Shown: positions 22,082 to 35,540 of the stretch, piece after piece
Layout: each line of letters starts with the position of its first letter
Numbering within the stretch: the first letter of the stretch is position 1
Origin: Sisyra terminalis
Taxonomy: Eukaryota > Arthropoda > Insecta > Neuroptera > Sisyridae
Reading direction: 5' to 3'
DNA length: 64,000 nt
NCBI GenBank assembly: GCA_958496175.1
Contig: OY292275.1
Location: 13,516,001-13,580,000 of the forward strand
Notes under the pieces: generated by a model
Databases searched by the model: none
The model's input: only the letters and a program-made list of their open reading frames with translations
What the model was told of the DNA's origin: nothing
Translations under genes and position numbers: made by a program

Positions 22082-22207
22082 TGTATTACTTATGTATTGC
22101 CCAGATAAGTATTACGATTGCCAATCTTTCTCAGTGGTCATCAAGTAGTATTGGATCGCTTTGTGATTACCATATGTCAATGATGCTATGGGCAATACAT
22201 CAGTAAT
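22082..22207 (-). repeat. Small foldback carrying a repeat-core relative
   Basis: TATTACTTATGTATTGCCCA (22084-22103) and TGGGCAATACATCAGTAATA (22188-22207) are inverted repeats with one mismatch. Between them the minus strand reads CACTGAGAAAGATTGGCAA, TCG and TAATACTTATCTGGG, another variant of the CTGA / hairpin / GRAATACG pattern. The whole is about 125 bp. Confidence 0.6.
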
Positions 22208-25148
22208 AAAGTTTGAATTTTTATTCAAATTAATATGTATTGTTTACTTTTGTAAATTTTATTACTTAAGTAAGACATCTATATGGTTTATATGTTGTAT
22301 ACACTTTACACAGTATAACTGTTCCAAGTCAATGAAAAAATTTTATTTGGTGTTAAAAATGTTTCAATTTTAGAAAGCAAAGGTGATAGATGAAATTTCT
22401 ATACAGAAGAAAATGAAATGATTTGTTCGGTATAGTTTATTCTATATATATATGAAAAATGTTTATACCTTCTAGTTTTGGTTTCATGTAAAATATATGT
22501 GTATATATGTAAATTAGGGATCTATTTTATACCTATATTCAGTTTCGTAAACGGTAAAATAAATACAAGTTTTAATAATGATAATAATCGTCAACGTTAT
22601 AACACCTACATATTGAATAATAATATTAAATGTTATCACTAGGTATTGAATAAATAGAGTTCTATTTTGAATAATTAATTTTATTGGTTCATTAACTATG
22701 CATTTTTGTTATATTGTTTGAAAAGTTGTATTGATCAATATTTCAAAAGGTAGTTATTTTTGGAGTAGCGTTTCTTTCTAATTTACTTCTGTGTGAAAGC
22801 TAAATAAATTTTTTCCTTTTTTATATTGCTACTTCATTATATAATTTATTAACACAGAACAGAAATGTATTTCAGTTACAAAGTTAACCATTTTACATTG
22901 CAATTTCGTAATTTCGTTTCTTTCACTATAATCAATTTGCCTACGTTTAATATGTGCTGAATTATAATATAAGAATATAAAGTTGAAGAAAAAAAAATCG
23001 GTGTTGAAGAGAGAAAATCAGTTATTTGAAATGGGGTGAAATAAGAACGAAAGGCGAGCAGCTCTTAGCCAAATGACCTCAGTGGGTTCCCCATACCTCA
23101 CCTCCCTGAAAAATCCCTATAATCCTGATTTAATAATAATATGGATAAATGCATGCACCCGTTCGTTTGTCGATAGTTTTCGATTTTAATGGTTCACACG
23201 CATGCAAACGTAACGTTTTCTCGTTTTGTTGCAAAAAGTAAGAAATTATTTATAAGCGATGAGGGCGAATACGTTTGGGCCTCCGCCTATTTATTAGAAT
23301 ATTTATATGAAACTATTTATTACACTAAGTGCATTGAAGTTTCAGTCTCAGGCGATTTGATCCATCATCTATCCTATCATTACAGTCGAATTTATGTTTG
23401 AATCTTTAACTTTGTTTTATTTTTGTAAATGAAATATATTAGGAATTGCACAAGGGAGTAATAGCAATGAAATTATTTGCGATAAACGCCAATTTAAATC
23501 TCCCGAGCATCATTTGCAATTTCATATATTAATGTTGCTTCTGTATTTTTTGTGTGTGGCTAATTTCAAGTGGATAGAACACCGACGTCATTGTTTATAG
23601 AATTGATTTGAATTTTTTTACATCATTCATATTATGTTATAGATAACATATGACGAATGCAACACAATAGAATTGTGATTGTTCTGAATGGAAAAAATTG
23701 CATGGACAAGAGTACAAAAAAAGAAGGCAAGAAACGAAAAATGGGAAAAAATGTAAAATAAAATAGACAGATCGTGGTAGCACGTTTTGGTTGTCATAGC
23801 GACAATGTCTCAAACAACGTGCTTGTCATACTGATTTTCCATAACAAATAAAGATGAATGATCGAAAACCCATACGAATCCGAGAGAAATAGCATTGGGA
23901 TTTTTCTTCTCGGGAAATAGAAAAGAAAATTGACGATATTTATCACGGGGGGTGTCATGGGATTTATGCATCGCTTGCCACTGTCTTTCGGTCATTTAAA
24001 TCAAACATCCAAGATTACCTCAATTCCAAAATGTTCCCTCAATTTCCGTATTCTGTCGTCATTAGATATATTTCATTATACATTTGATTAGAGCGGTAAA
24101 TTTAAATTTCAATTTATATTAATAACATGATCACGATTATTACACCCTTATACTTGTGGCAAATGGCAAACATTAAAGAGCCTATACGAACGATAAAACA
24201 TATTTTTTGATTCACTTGACTTTAATATTTGACTTCAAGTGTAGACTAGCATGAAAATTGCAGGCCAGTTTTAGGCACCGGGTTTTTGAATAAAAAGTAA
24301 AAACGGACGATGTTATAATGTCTATAGCAATTTTTACTGGTGAATAATTCATGCCGGGTTTGTTGAATTGTCACGAATATTTGGCCACGTGGTTTTATAT
24401 TACGACCCATAAAACATATCCATATAACATCCATCATTTGACTGTATGATACTGCTGGTATCGAATTAAATTTTATCATTGTTCGTATGAAGAATAAACA
24501 CAAAAGAGCTGTCAATTATCAAACAAAACTTGTCAGTTTCATAATATTATCAATTGTAAATTAGCATCATTATTATTAGAAATTATAATTATTATAACAA
24601 TATCGACCCTCCGCTCCATACGTATTTATCCGATTTTTTTTGAATAATAAATTATTTTCCTTTAACAATCCGCGATTTTTCATTTGCCTATTATTATCAT
24701 ATTGTTATTATTATTATATAATTGAAATTATTTCGTTATTTTCATTTCCAATATAATAAATAATTGTTTTGTAATTATGTTTGTGGATGCAACAGTTTTT
24801 CCGGATTAATTTCACTTTTTCCTTTTCATTTCAAAAGTTATAATAGAAAATAATAAACAAAAATGCAATTGTTAAACTTTTGTCCCTTTTAACAACTAAA
24901 TCGATTTATAAAAGTTCCAAATGATAAATTTTGTATTGGTATTATAAGTGACAGAAACTTTTTTAAAACGTAGTTTATTTTCTACTATATTGTAATTAGA
25001 TGACTAATGCTCGACTAATTTGCTGATATTAGGAAAATTTTACTTATTATTCTGTCTTAACTACGATTATAACTTAAATTTTTGCTAAAAATTTTAGTTT
25101 TGGTTTATATTTTAAGATTAATTTTACAAATACTACAAATCGGTATTG
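22208..25148. other. Mixed block with possible constrained non-coding islands
   Basis: 22.2-22.9 kb is AT-rich. From about 23030 to 24530 the composition is more balanced, with blocks such as 23040-23110, 23160-23290 and 23780-24000 that are neither repeats nor recognisable exons. This is how conserved regulatory islands in insect introns tend to look, but conservation cannot be judged from one sequence. No gene was recognised. Confidence 0.4.
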
Positions 25149-25986
25149 CAAGATGACCACGGAGAAATAATTTTGAAATTCTCTGATAATTCCAGGTTTC
25201 TCACATTATGTTTCTCCATGGTTTGAAATATTTATTTATATATTTCATATAGTCCAGATATTTGATGTTTTTTGAAAATAATTTTTGTTTATTAGAATTA
25301 AACAACATGAAATATTTATCTCTCGAATTAATGATAACACAGTAAACTGTTTTTTTACTTAAAGCTCATAAGTTCAACAATATCGGTGGTTAATATATAT
25401 CTCAGCGATTATTTAGTGAAAAAAAAAATATTCAATTGAAGCTCTAGAGCCAGAGTTAATGACAAGGCATCCTTAAATTTTGGGAAAAAAATTTAGGTTA
25501 GTATGGTTTTATAGAAATCATTGTACTTCTCGTCAAACTGAAATTTGGTGCAATTTTGACCTAATTTTTCCTTCACATACGTACTCATTAGTCGAATAGG
25601 TTCCTAAAAATATCATTAGCTAAAAAATTATATAGCTACATGTAAATTAACTAGCCTTGTCACCAAAATAACTCCTATAGTTCTCAACTGATCTTGATCA
25701 AACTTGATACACTTATTCTTCGGATAATTATCTTAAACAAGTTTAAACATGAGCAAAATCAGTTCACTAATTTAGAAACGGTAGCTATTTAAAATTCTGA
25801 AATTTATAAAATTCATTTTTGATGATTTTATTTACTAATAACTATTGAGAGAGAAAAGTTAGCTTATTTTTGAAAAATTTAAATTTGAAACAGCAAAAGA
25901 CAAAAATTTCCTTATAATTCGATGATATTTTCAGATATTATTGAAATCCCTGATAGTTTCAGGTTTTCCAGGTTTGAGGTCACCTG
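25149..25986 (-). mobile_element. TIR element of the CAGGGTGACC family, copy 2
   Basis: This copy is inverted relative to the one at 9780. Its + strand left end, CAAGATGACCACGGAGAAA, and right end, the complement of CAGGTGACCTC, match the family ends. The subterminal CTGATAATTCCAGG and CCAGGTTT-type motifs also match. Shared interior blocks include ATGAGCAAAATC and GTTCTCAACTGATC. It is about 390 bp longer than copy 1, so it either keeps more of a parental element or carries an insertion. No transposase was recognised. Confidence 0.6.
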
Positions 25987-28900
25987 AATTGAAAATTTAA
26001 ATTTTTTGTTTAATATTCTTCATATCACAGAGGTGTAATATTTTCCTAATTAATTTTTTAAAAAGTAACTTTATATATATTGCGATTCTTGTCAATTTTG
26101 AGAATTCGATTCCATATTGACTAATTTATATTCTTGAATTCGCACTTTTCTTTTTAATTCTTAAATTAGTTTTTCTGAATTCTTTGAATTTTCTGCGTTC
26201 CTTCTTTAATTATATGAATAATTATGAAAATATTAAATTTGGTACATCTGGATAGATAAAATATTATAAAATTGGTCAAGCCTGAGGAATATAAAAATAT
26301 TCTATAAGTTTGGAACTTTTGTAAAAGTAGTTGGAATTATTCTTTCAAATTGTGCAGGAATCATCATTTCCTTTAAAATGACAACTTAAATATTAATATT
26401 TAAGTATTAATAGCGATAGACTTGATTTCCACTATAAAAAATGGAAATAGTTTACAGTATGCAGCATGTTTTAACTTTTATCAAGTTAGGAATTTTATTA
26501 CTTCATATTCTTTTATTCCTTATTTAAGCACTAAGATTTGATCACTTTGAAATCACTAGAATTTTTTTATACTCTGTTATTTCGATATTTAACTTTCTTA
26601 GGTTCATACTTGTGCTACTTTTTCCTCCTATTGATTAATAACGACAGTAATTTCCGCTATATTTTTTAGTCCAATCATTTAAAATTGGATACTTATAAAG
26701 TTATAATACTTTTATAATATTTATTAAAATACAGCTTTGTTGTTGTTAAATATGGTTTTAATTACCTTGCAAAGAAAAACAAATGAAAATATAATTTTTA
26801 TAGTGAGCAGCTATTTATCGCTGTAATTTGCTCTCTATTTACAGTTTACATAAGTAACAATGAATTTGTAAAAATAAACTTACATTTGTATTGACCTAAG
26901 AGAAAATTTTATTGTTATTGTAGTTTAAATTGTTATTTTTTTAAAGCTACTAAATTCAATTTTTTGATACAATATTTTTGTAAAATACAATGTTATTTTT
27001 ATAAAAAGGCCTTCATAATCAGAATTAAAAAATATTAAAAATAGATTTCAGCACCTTTAAAAAATTCATAAATATTTAAAAAAATCGTAAACTCCAGTTT
27101 AAGTAAGAACGTTTAAGTAAGAAGTGTTGTAACCGAAAAATATGTTGCATAGATAAAAATTAATTAAAAACAATTGGTTCTAGTTGGAAAATTATTGTTC
27201 AATAAATTGTGTTGGGAAAATATATAAATTTGGACACGAAAATTAAAAATCATTTGCAAGTAAACGTAGGAGACATGGATGGCGAAATAGAGAACAATAA
27301 TTTGCAAATCGATTATCTATAAAGCAGATAATATAAATTTTTGCTTTGTCAGATTATAATTATCGCTTATTTATTAATGTCCCAAAATTTTATTCGCACC
27401 TACCTATGATTGAAGTTTTGAATTTCAACATTTTTATGAGTTCCAGTTTATTATAAGTTTGTTATATCAATGTTATTAATTAAGATTATAAATTTCGGAT
27501 TTCTGCGATAAAAGTAATTAACTTCGATAAGTTATTGCATATTATGTATTGATAGATTTTCTAGAAGTATTTTTTTAAGAAAATTTTATAGTTTGTACAA
27601 TTGCAACACCGTATAGATTAAACTATAGTACAAAACAAATAAAATTGTATAAACACCATAAAAGTTTGCTTCTAGTAAAGTATTTAGTTTATGATTTAAA
27701 GTTATCAATTTTCGAATAAAAATTCGATAAAAATTAAACGTTTTTTTCATATCGCCAGTTTTTGTAACACTGGATTGAAACTCAATAGACCATATGCAGA
27801 TCTTTTTTATTTCTTTTAATTAATAAAGGACATTATGAAAGTGACGAAAAAACAATTTTTAATTGGGAAAAATGTTTATTTTTGCAGAAAAACCGTTTTT
27901 ATATTAATGTGCAAATGAGAGCCCGAAAACGATAGGTGCGCTTAGTCTTCTGTGACGTCACTGTCCATTTATTGAAACCGAGATATAAACAAATTATTGA
28001 GCGATTGTTACAAAAACACAAATAATTAACACAATTTTTAACATTTTCCGTTACAGAATTTTTTTTTATATTCTAAATATTACTCTCAATTTCTTTTATG
28101 GAATAAAGATTAATTGTGTTTAGTGTATGTAAACACTAAATTTTTCTTTAATCATTTCAATGCTAAGTCTTTTTACACAAGTAAAAAAATTTTTTCCAAA
28201 CAATCATACTGTAATTGCCATTGGAAGTAAGATTCAGTGAATAATTTTCTAAAGCTTTTAAAAATATTGAATTGTCTGGAAAATGCGAAAAATTATTTTA
28301 ATTTTTTTCAAAATTATTTGTCACTGTGGATGGATTTACAATAAATTATTAAAGAAAACTTTATTTTCGCAATCAAACTAACATCTGAAATTTGGAGAAA
28401 AGTGTATTAAATAATTTTCCGGTAGTTCAAAAATTTTGACTATAGTTAAAAGCTTAGAAAACCCATAGGACTAAAACAATAAAAAATCAACCCCAAAAAG
28501 GTATTTGGGCCATTTTTGTAGGGTAAGTTGGTACTGAAATGATACGTTCGTTCTCCAAGTTTTAGCTTTCTATACTTCTTCATTTGCAAATAAATCGAAT
28601 AAAATATTAAATGAAAAAATCATAGTCTTACTTCAACAATAAATAAACCAATTTGATTGAAATTTGGACATATTAGGAAAGTTTATAAATGCTATATTCT
28701 GAAAAAAAGGACTATTTGAAACAGATGATTTTTCTACTATGCTTAGATAGCTGATTGTAAAGTGATTTCTAAAGGATAAATCAACATACTTTTTCTTTGA
28801 AACATACGAAATACCTGGGCACACTAAATTTCCAATACTGTAAATGGTTTCAATCAAGAACGTTTGATTTAAGCTACCTTACCTTTTGGGTTTATATACA

Positions 28901-29522
28901 CTTGTCACAGTTCGTGATATTTTGAAATTTCTGTACTGTGACGTCATTTTGATGCAGAGCCAATAGGAGTTGGTGTTAGACATTTTGAAAATAACGATTT
29001 TTTTGCATTTTTAATTGAGTATTTCTTAGATTTTATCAAGTAATGTAAAAAATAAAAATACATAATGTTTTGATATTAGTTAAGAACATTTTAATACGTT
29101 TTTATTTGTTTTTTGGACATGTGTACTAGGTCTAGTCAAATTTAAATATTTTATCTTAAAATTGACACGATACTTGAATTTTATCCACGTTAAATCTCGA
29201 TTTAGTTTCGAGATTTAATCTCGTCTCGTGTGCAACTTGAAACTCCAATTTATGCCTTAACGTTAATACTTTTCTATTAGTAAATTTCGAATTCTGTTTA
29301 CATGAAATTTTCGTTAATTAAACGCATTTTCACTTATAATTCTTTTAAAATCTAATAAATTGAACCAAAAGAAAATTTACATTCCTTACTTATTCCTTTT
29401 ATAAAACGACAATGTAATCTCTTATCTCGTATTTCTTCCATTTTTGACACATTAACTTTCAGTAAAAGAAAAAAAAATCATTTTGAAGGAAAAAATCTTT
29501 AAAAAATTATTTTTAATTTCAG
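25987..29522. other. AT-rich non-coding DNA, no gene recognised
   Basis: This is one of the most AT-rich parts of the window. CTGTGACGTCA occurs near 27950 and 28935 in different surroundings; I could not establish terminal repeats around either. The minus-strand frame at 28633 has no recognisable motifs. Confidence 0.5.
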
Positions 29523-29565
29523 ATCAAAGTTCTTCTCTCAAAAGTTATCACAGTTTCGACTTAAA
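29523..29565 (+). other. Weak microexon candidate
   Basis: A 43-base tract lies between ATTTTTAATTTCAG and GTAAGTTTT, both good splice matches. Two + frames are open. The small size and AT-rich context make a chance pairing quite possible. Confidence 0.2.
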
Positions 29566-32500
29566 GTAAGTTTTACTAAATCACTCGTATTTTTATATTT
29601 TCGTACTAAAATGCAATGAAAACTTATAAGAACCTATTAGGTTGGAGACATATTTATTATTGAAAAAAATATAACTATTGAAATACAATGTATAACTGCA
29701 GATTAGTAGTAAGGATGCTATGTGAGCTCAAATTCCTAGTCTCTGGTTTTCAGGTTCATGTGGTACTTATCAATAGAAATTTTCCAAATTTCTCATTTCA
29801 ATAATTTAATAAAATGAAAAGCTTACTACTTTGATTTGTAATTTTACTTTGGTTTTACCGTTTTTACAATCACATGCCTACGTATACCTATAATAATGCA
29901 TATTTTTACTTGATCCAGTTTAAATCGTACCCGGTATTTCATTGCGAGTACATTGAAAATAGAAACCTTTCTAGTTTTCTTTTTCATCCTAGTTTTTTCT
30001 TTCAGTTAGTAGTGTGTGTACATATATTTTTTGTTTGATTAAATATGTTTACGTTTTCGTATCCATAATGTAACGTATGAATATATAAATGTGAATGCGA
30101 ATGAAAATAATTAATATGAAATATGTAGACTCGGTAAAATGGAATCGAACGGGAGAACAAACGCCAGAATATTTAACAAAAAAAATGCATAGTAAATATC
30201 ACATATATGGCCTCAAAGCTGCGGCATATATGTGAAGGTATAGGTTAGAGCCTACGAGTCCTCCATGTGTGCCCTATCCATGTCCCTGTAGTTGCGTTTT
30301 CCTATCGTTTTACTGCTATGCCTTTCTATTTTCTCCCAACCTTTCAATATGCCCTCGAAACGAACCGATACCCAGAGATATGTAAAAGAAAGGTGAATAG
30401 TGCATTTCATTAAATATATTATGGATATGGGGAATATGTGCATAAAGTATTATGTCACGACAGGCCCTGGCACTATGATTTTCCAGCCCCAAACGTGAAA
30501 ATTTCTCTAAAATTCAATCCTCTACACAAATTAACGTTAAATTTTCAAAATATTATTCACAAATTTTACTTTTAAATGCTTCTTCTGATATTTCCTTACG
30601 AATTTTTCCTGTAACTCTTGGAAAATATTTTCGTCCTGTTTCTCCCTGTTCGTAATTCTTTACCGTTTATATCTCTATATGTAATATTCGATGATGTACG
30701 ATATCACTATTATAAAATCCTAGAGAGTAGAATACAGTTATTGCATTCGTATATCTCATACACATCAGCATAAATTAATATTCTTCTAGTAAAATTTTAT
30801 ACAAAAAAACATATTTTTTTTTGTTCGGTGTCGTTTGAATTTCTACATATGTGTCTTTGATTTGAGAACGCATATGCACATGTAAATAGAAAACAACAGT
30901 AACGTTTTAATGTGTTGAATATCATTTTAAATGCATTTTACATACGAGAATGTTGTTGTTATTATTGTTGTTGTTAGAAGTTGGGTTGTTGGCGATGGTG
31001 GTCGAGGATAATATTAACATTTTTTTTTCGATTCGAATGAAGGAAATGTTTAATGGAATAGTCGAGGGAAAAATATGTGGGAAAGAAATATGATGGATAA
31101 AAAATATAAACGCTAAAATTGTTGCTGGAAAAAGAATGAGATAAAAGTCAGAAATGGGGTGTATTGCAAGTTTGAGTTTAGAATAACAAAAAGCATGATT
31201 TTCTAGGATTTTATATTCTAGCTTTCTGTTCAATTTATAAATACTTAAATGTATTGCTTCTGAAAAATATTGGTTCAATTTGGCTTTGATCTTTTTTTGC
31301 TTTAAATACCTTTTTTGGGGACCAGTAATTGTACCTGAAAACCTATTTTTGAATGATAAAAAAATCATGTAAAATTGTAAGACTTTTATGACTTTGTATT
31401 TTGCATTATTTTGTATTATTACTAAATCTGAAAAATCGATCCAATTTTGTACTCTGAGAATTCAAAATATGCATTTTTCAGCTGAAAAAAGCTTGGGTTT
31501 CACTATTAGAGGGTGTTAGAGAAAAACAGGTTGGTAGAAGTAGGTTCAGAGATGCTATTCATGGATTCGGAACCAGTTATAGATGGGAGTGTAATTTTTG
31601 CGTACATAGTACATATTGGACACCATAATGCACCTAAACTGGTTTTTGTATCCATCAATGACATATTTGAACCTAAATCTACCAATTGATCGACTTTCTA
31701 ATTTTTTCTGTCGCCTAAACGTTTCAAGGCCTAAATTTATCATCTTGTTTTATATCATTAGCTAAGGGATGAATTGTTGGCATGTCCTGAATAGTTTGGA
31801 ATTGAAGGGATTAATCGCATAACGTATAGTTAAGTTTTAAGTAAGTAAGCTACTTAAATAGTTTTTTTAAACCTTATATACTCTCTTAATGTACAATTTA
31901 ATGTAAAAAACAGTATATACACTAAAAGAAGCGATTAAGTTCAATATTGGTGTCGAAGTATTTTAAAATGTAATTCAAATGTGAAAATGCTATGTACAAA
32001 AAATTTTGGTAAATTTATGATTTATAATATTCCCTACAGTATGATTGCCCGGAATGTTTGTGCCCATTTTCGTTAGGTGGAATAAAGAGAAGTCTGAGTT
32101 TTCAACTGAAAAATCTGTGATATTCTGGAAAAACGAAAAGTTCTATACGATTAAGCATTTGAAAATTACACTTGGGTCTGATTAAGGGTTTGTACATTGT
32201 TGTTTTTATTGTTTTTCATCTAAAATAGCTATACACTTAATCTCTCACCCCTAATTCCTATAGTAAGAGAATAATGGGGGGCAACCATCAACGAAAATAT
32301 TTTTTTCACAGTACCTATTGAAGATATCTTCTTGAAATTGAAACTATACATGACTATCAATAAACTAATGATACTTTTTTTTTAATTTTCGCAGTATTAG
32401 AAAATTTTAAAATGAGAAGTAATTTTTTTGGGGGTGTTTTTTTATACTTACCCCCCATGTGACATCTAACAAAAAATATATCTTATTTGTAAATATATCT

Positions 32501-34390
32501 TACTAGTTAACTATTACACGTTAAAGTTACTAAATGGTCGAATTGATGGAACATAGCTATAGCTAGAACATAAGAAAATGCTATTTTAGACCAGTTTTCA
32601 AATGCTCCATCGTTTAGATCCTTTTTAAATTGCTGGAAAGATGAGAATGGTTATAGAGGTAGAGAACAGAAAGGTAGTTTTACAATTATACAATATTTAA
32701 TCAAAATTTAAATATATTGCGGTTTAATTTTCTTTCCAAATCGGTACGAACTTTCCAGAATGCCTAATATACAATAAAAATCAACTAGACTCAGGCATGT
32801 CTACTAGAATTATAATTGGAGTGCCATCTGGATGGAAAACTTCCAACTTAAAAAAAGCTTATGGCTTATTAACCGATTTAAGAAATAGTGTAGATTTAAT
32901 TGATTTTGATTTTTTCCCACGTTAATTTGGTTTATTTTTGGTAAAATTTATCAAAGATTATGTAAAGAAAATGTATCATGCCTTTTTATCACTGTAGCAT
33001 TGTTAAGGGATTGATCTTTTAGCAAATGAGAAATATGCTATTATTTAAGGAATTATTTAAGGAAAATAAGTATGATAAAAATTTTAAAGACAGAAAAAAG
33101 GTAACAAATTAGTAAACCTACACGAAAAATGGAAAAAATACCTTGATTGGATCAAATAGGAATAGTATTAAGAATGTTATTATACATGTATGTAGTTTTT
33201 TTTTAAGTTGGTGCCTAGTTTACTTAAAAAGCAGCTGGTTTAACACATCTTAATTGAATTGGTATATTGTCGTTTATTTTTTAAAAATCAAAATATTACA
33301 TTTAAAATTATAATATTAGAACTTAAAGGAAGTTTTTAATACCAAACCAGTGGATGGAATTGACATCTAGGGCACCAATTTCAAAGTCTTGCTAGATATG
33401 TAACTACATTTTTACTTATGGTTGTAAATAAACCATATTATTAAAATAATTATTTCATAGACAACAATTAATTTATCTATTATATAAATCCTACACATTT
33501 ATCCAAAACTTATAATGTTTTCTCCATCCTCTGAATATGATTTATATGGAAGATCATTGTCACTAACTTCATGTGATAATATCGAATCCTAGTGACCTTA
33601 TTAATGATTTATTTAAGTTTAATTCAATTAAGGTATTTTTTAATCTTCAGTGGTTTTTTGAGGTCGCTTCAATTTTATACACTTTTTTCCAAGTTTCTTG
33701 TTCGTTTTCTCAAATACAATTCCCTTATTTTTTGTATAAGTTGCTCTTTAAAATCTTAAACATACTATATGAAGTATAATTATTTTATTCTTCTGATTTC
33801 TTATTTCTTCAGTTTTGGTAGGAAAATAACTTTTGAAAAATTTTTCGATTATTTTATCAAGGGAAATCATTTTCACTCATGGATAGATAGTCCTTAAGAT
33901 ATTTTTAAGCTTACTACTGAATAGGTAAAAATGTATCTGTTAGATAAATCCTATACTATTTTCCTGCACATATTCTCTATAACTCTTACGTGAAAATATG
34001 CATCTTTTTTCTATCATTTGAAAGATAGATCTTATCATTTATATGTTAAAATTCCGACCCTTAGTAATAAAGTTTTAGCCAATTAAACTCGATCATCTTT
34101 GAATTAAATATAATATTTATTTAGAGATTTGATTTTTTTAAATATCATATACAATGTACATGAATTAAATTTATTGTTTAAGGAAAGATATATCAAGTTC
34201 TTGTTTCTTTGTAGTTTCATCGTTCATAAGAAAATGAAATTTAAAAGAATGTTATTAGGGAACCTTTAATTAAAGTAATTATACATTCTACCTTCGACTT
34301 AATAAATCAGGTCATGTTTTCAGAAGCTTGAGATATGTACAAATCACACTACATTTGTATTGTTCAAATCCTAACTTTGCCTATATTCAG
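29566..34390. other. Mixed and AT-rich non-coding DNA
   Basis: 30.0-31.2 kb has more balanced composition. It includes a GTT/ATT simple repeat (30951-30975), which creates the asparagine run near the end of the 148-codon minus-strand frame 30922-31368. That frame has no recognisable domain and is probably chance. A 16-bp perfect palindrome TTTTTCAGCTGAAAAA lies near 31474. From 31.4 to 34.3 kb I see nothing that can be named. Confidence 0.45.
30951..30976. repeat. GTT/ATT simple repeat
   Basis: Interrupted trinucleotide tract, TGTTGTTGTTATTATTGTTG then TTGTT. Confidence 0.8.
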
Positions 34391-34519
34391 ACTTTCTTAT
34401 TATTAAAGTGGTCCGACAAATTTACATTTATTGCACATAAAGTATCATTTACGAAGGAAGAGGCAAATATATCTGCACAGTACTCAACCTCTTGTAAAAG
34501 TAACGAATTCCAATGCAAG
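34391..34519 (+). CDS. Candidate exon starting an LDL-receptor class A-like module
   Basis: This 129-base tract lies between TTTGCCTATATTCAG and GTAAGAA and is open in phase 0 at both ends (43 codons). It ends STSCKSNEFQCK. Spacing and residues (C-x-x-x-E-F-Q-C) match the first two cysteines of an LDLa module, where CxxxEFQCxxGxCI is typical. The upstream part (KWSDKFTFIAHK, then VSFTKEEANISAQY) is not recognised. If real, the rest of the module would lie on a downstream exon, which I could not find. A nearer acceptor at TCTGCACAG (34480) is also in phase. The motif is only eight residues long, so chance is not excluded. Confidence 0.35.
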
Positions 34520-35540
34520 GTAAGAATTAAAATCAGAGGTTGCAAATCAAATTGTAGCTATTTAATAATGCAATTTTCATCTATTCTATAATTTTTCCAT
34601 TATTCTAAATATTCAACCAATTTAACTTGCGTTTCATAATTCAAATGTAACCCAGTATTCGTTATGAACTTTAAGCTCATTTTTAATTCAAATCTCATAG
34701 TTATTATTTGAATTTTTACGTCAAAAAATTACAGTAAGTAATTGTGTAAGGTCCATTTGTATATTTTTAGAAAAAAAAAATATCCGTTAGAAATGAAAAT
34801 ATCGTGACTGAACCCATAAAAATCGTGTCGATCACATTCATTTGAATCATAAAATAATCTTAATAATAAAATGCACATACTTAACAATAAATTAGCCTCA
34901 GTTTGTTTCTATTTTCGAAATTAAAATATTTATTATAAGCATCGGATGCAGCATTTCATCAATAATAACAGTTACATAATTTGTTTGTAAATTCTATTTA
35001 ATGAGAGCAATCACTTATGGAAAATTATTTATTTGCGTATAAGTTTAACTTTGATAAATATTTTAGTTTATTATTTCTGAGGCATAATTAATTAATAGTT
35101 ACTTAAAAAAACTGTATTTAAGGAGAATGTAATTTAAAAAAAATGTATTAAATAAGGAAAGAATGAAATTGAGTCAAACGACATAAATAATTATTCATTA
35201 ATTGCACATAAGCTAATATTTTATTGTCATTGGTGGAATTTTAATATTTCATATTAAAACAAGAGGAGGACCCGGTAAACTTCTTACCACATTAAATGGA
35301 ACTGCGAAAATTAATTGATATCGGTAATATTGCTACATTTTTATTTATTAATATAGATACTATTAAATATACATATTTATAAATTACTTATAATATACTT
35401 ATAAATTTCTTAATAAATATGGATTATCCTTCATGACTTTATGTCTTCATATATGTCAATATGTATACAGAATAGAGTATGACAATATAAACCCGGCAAG
35501 GTGGGTTGAAAGTTACCCGAAAGGAAAGTTAATACCTAAA
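34520..35540. other. AT-rich non-coding DNA around the second dispersed repeat copy
   Basis: Nothing apart from the dispersed repeat at 35273. I looked for the remainder of an LDLa module on this strand and did not find one. Confidence 0.5.
35273..35350 (+). repeat. Dispersed repeat, copy 2 (partner at 1987)
   Basis: Matches 1987-2066 over about 75 bp, with GGACCCGGTAAACTTCTTACC against GGATCCGGTGAACTTCGTATC and then GCGAAAATTAATT. It is in the same orientation and of unknown family. Confidence 0.65.

Noticed and set aside
27940..28990. Two CTGTGACGTCA motifs in similar orientation, possible element ends
   Set aside because: The flanking sequences do not align beyond about 12 bases, and no inverted partner was found.
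30922..31368. 148-codon open reading frame on the - strand
   Set aside because: Longest frame in the window, but its asparagine run comes from a simple repeat and nothing else is recognisable.
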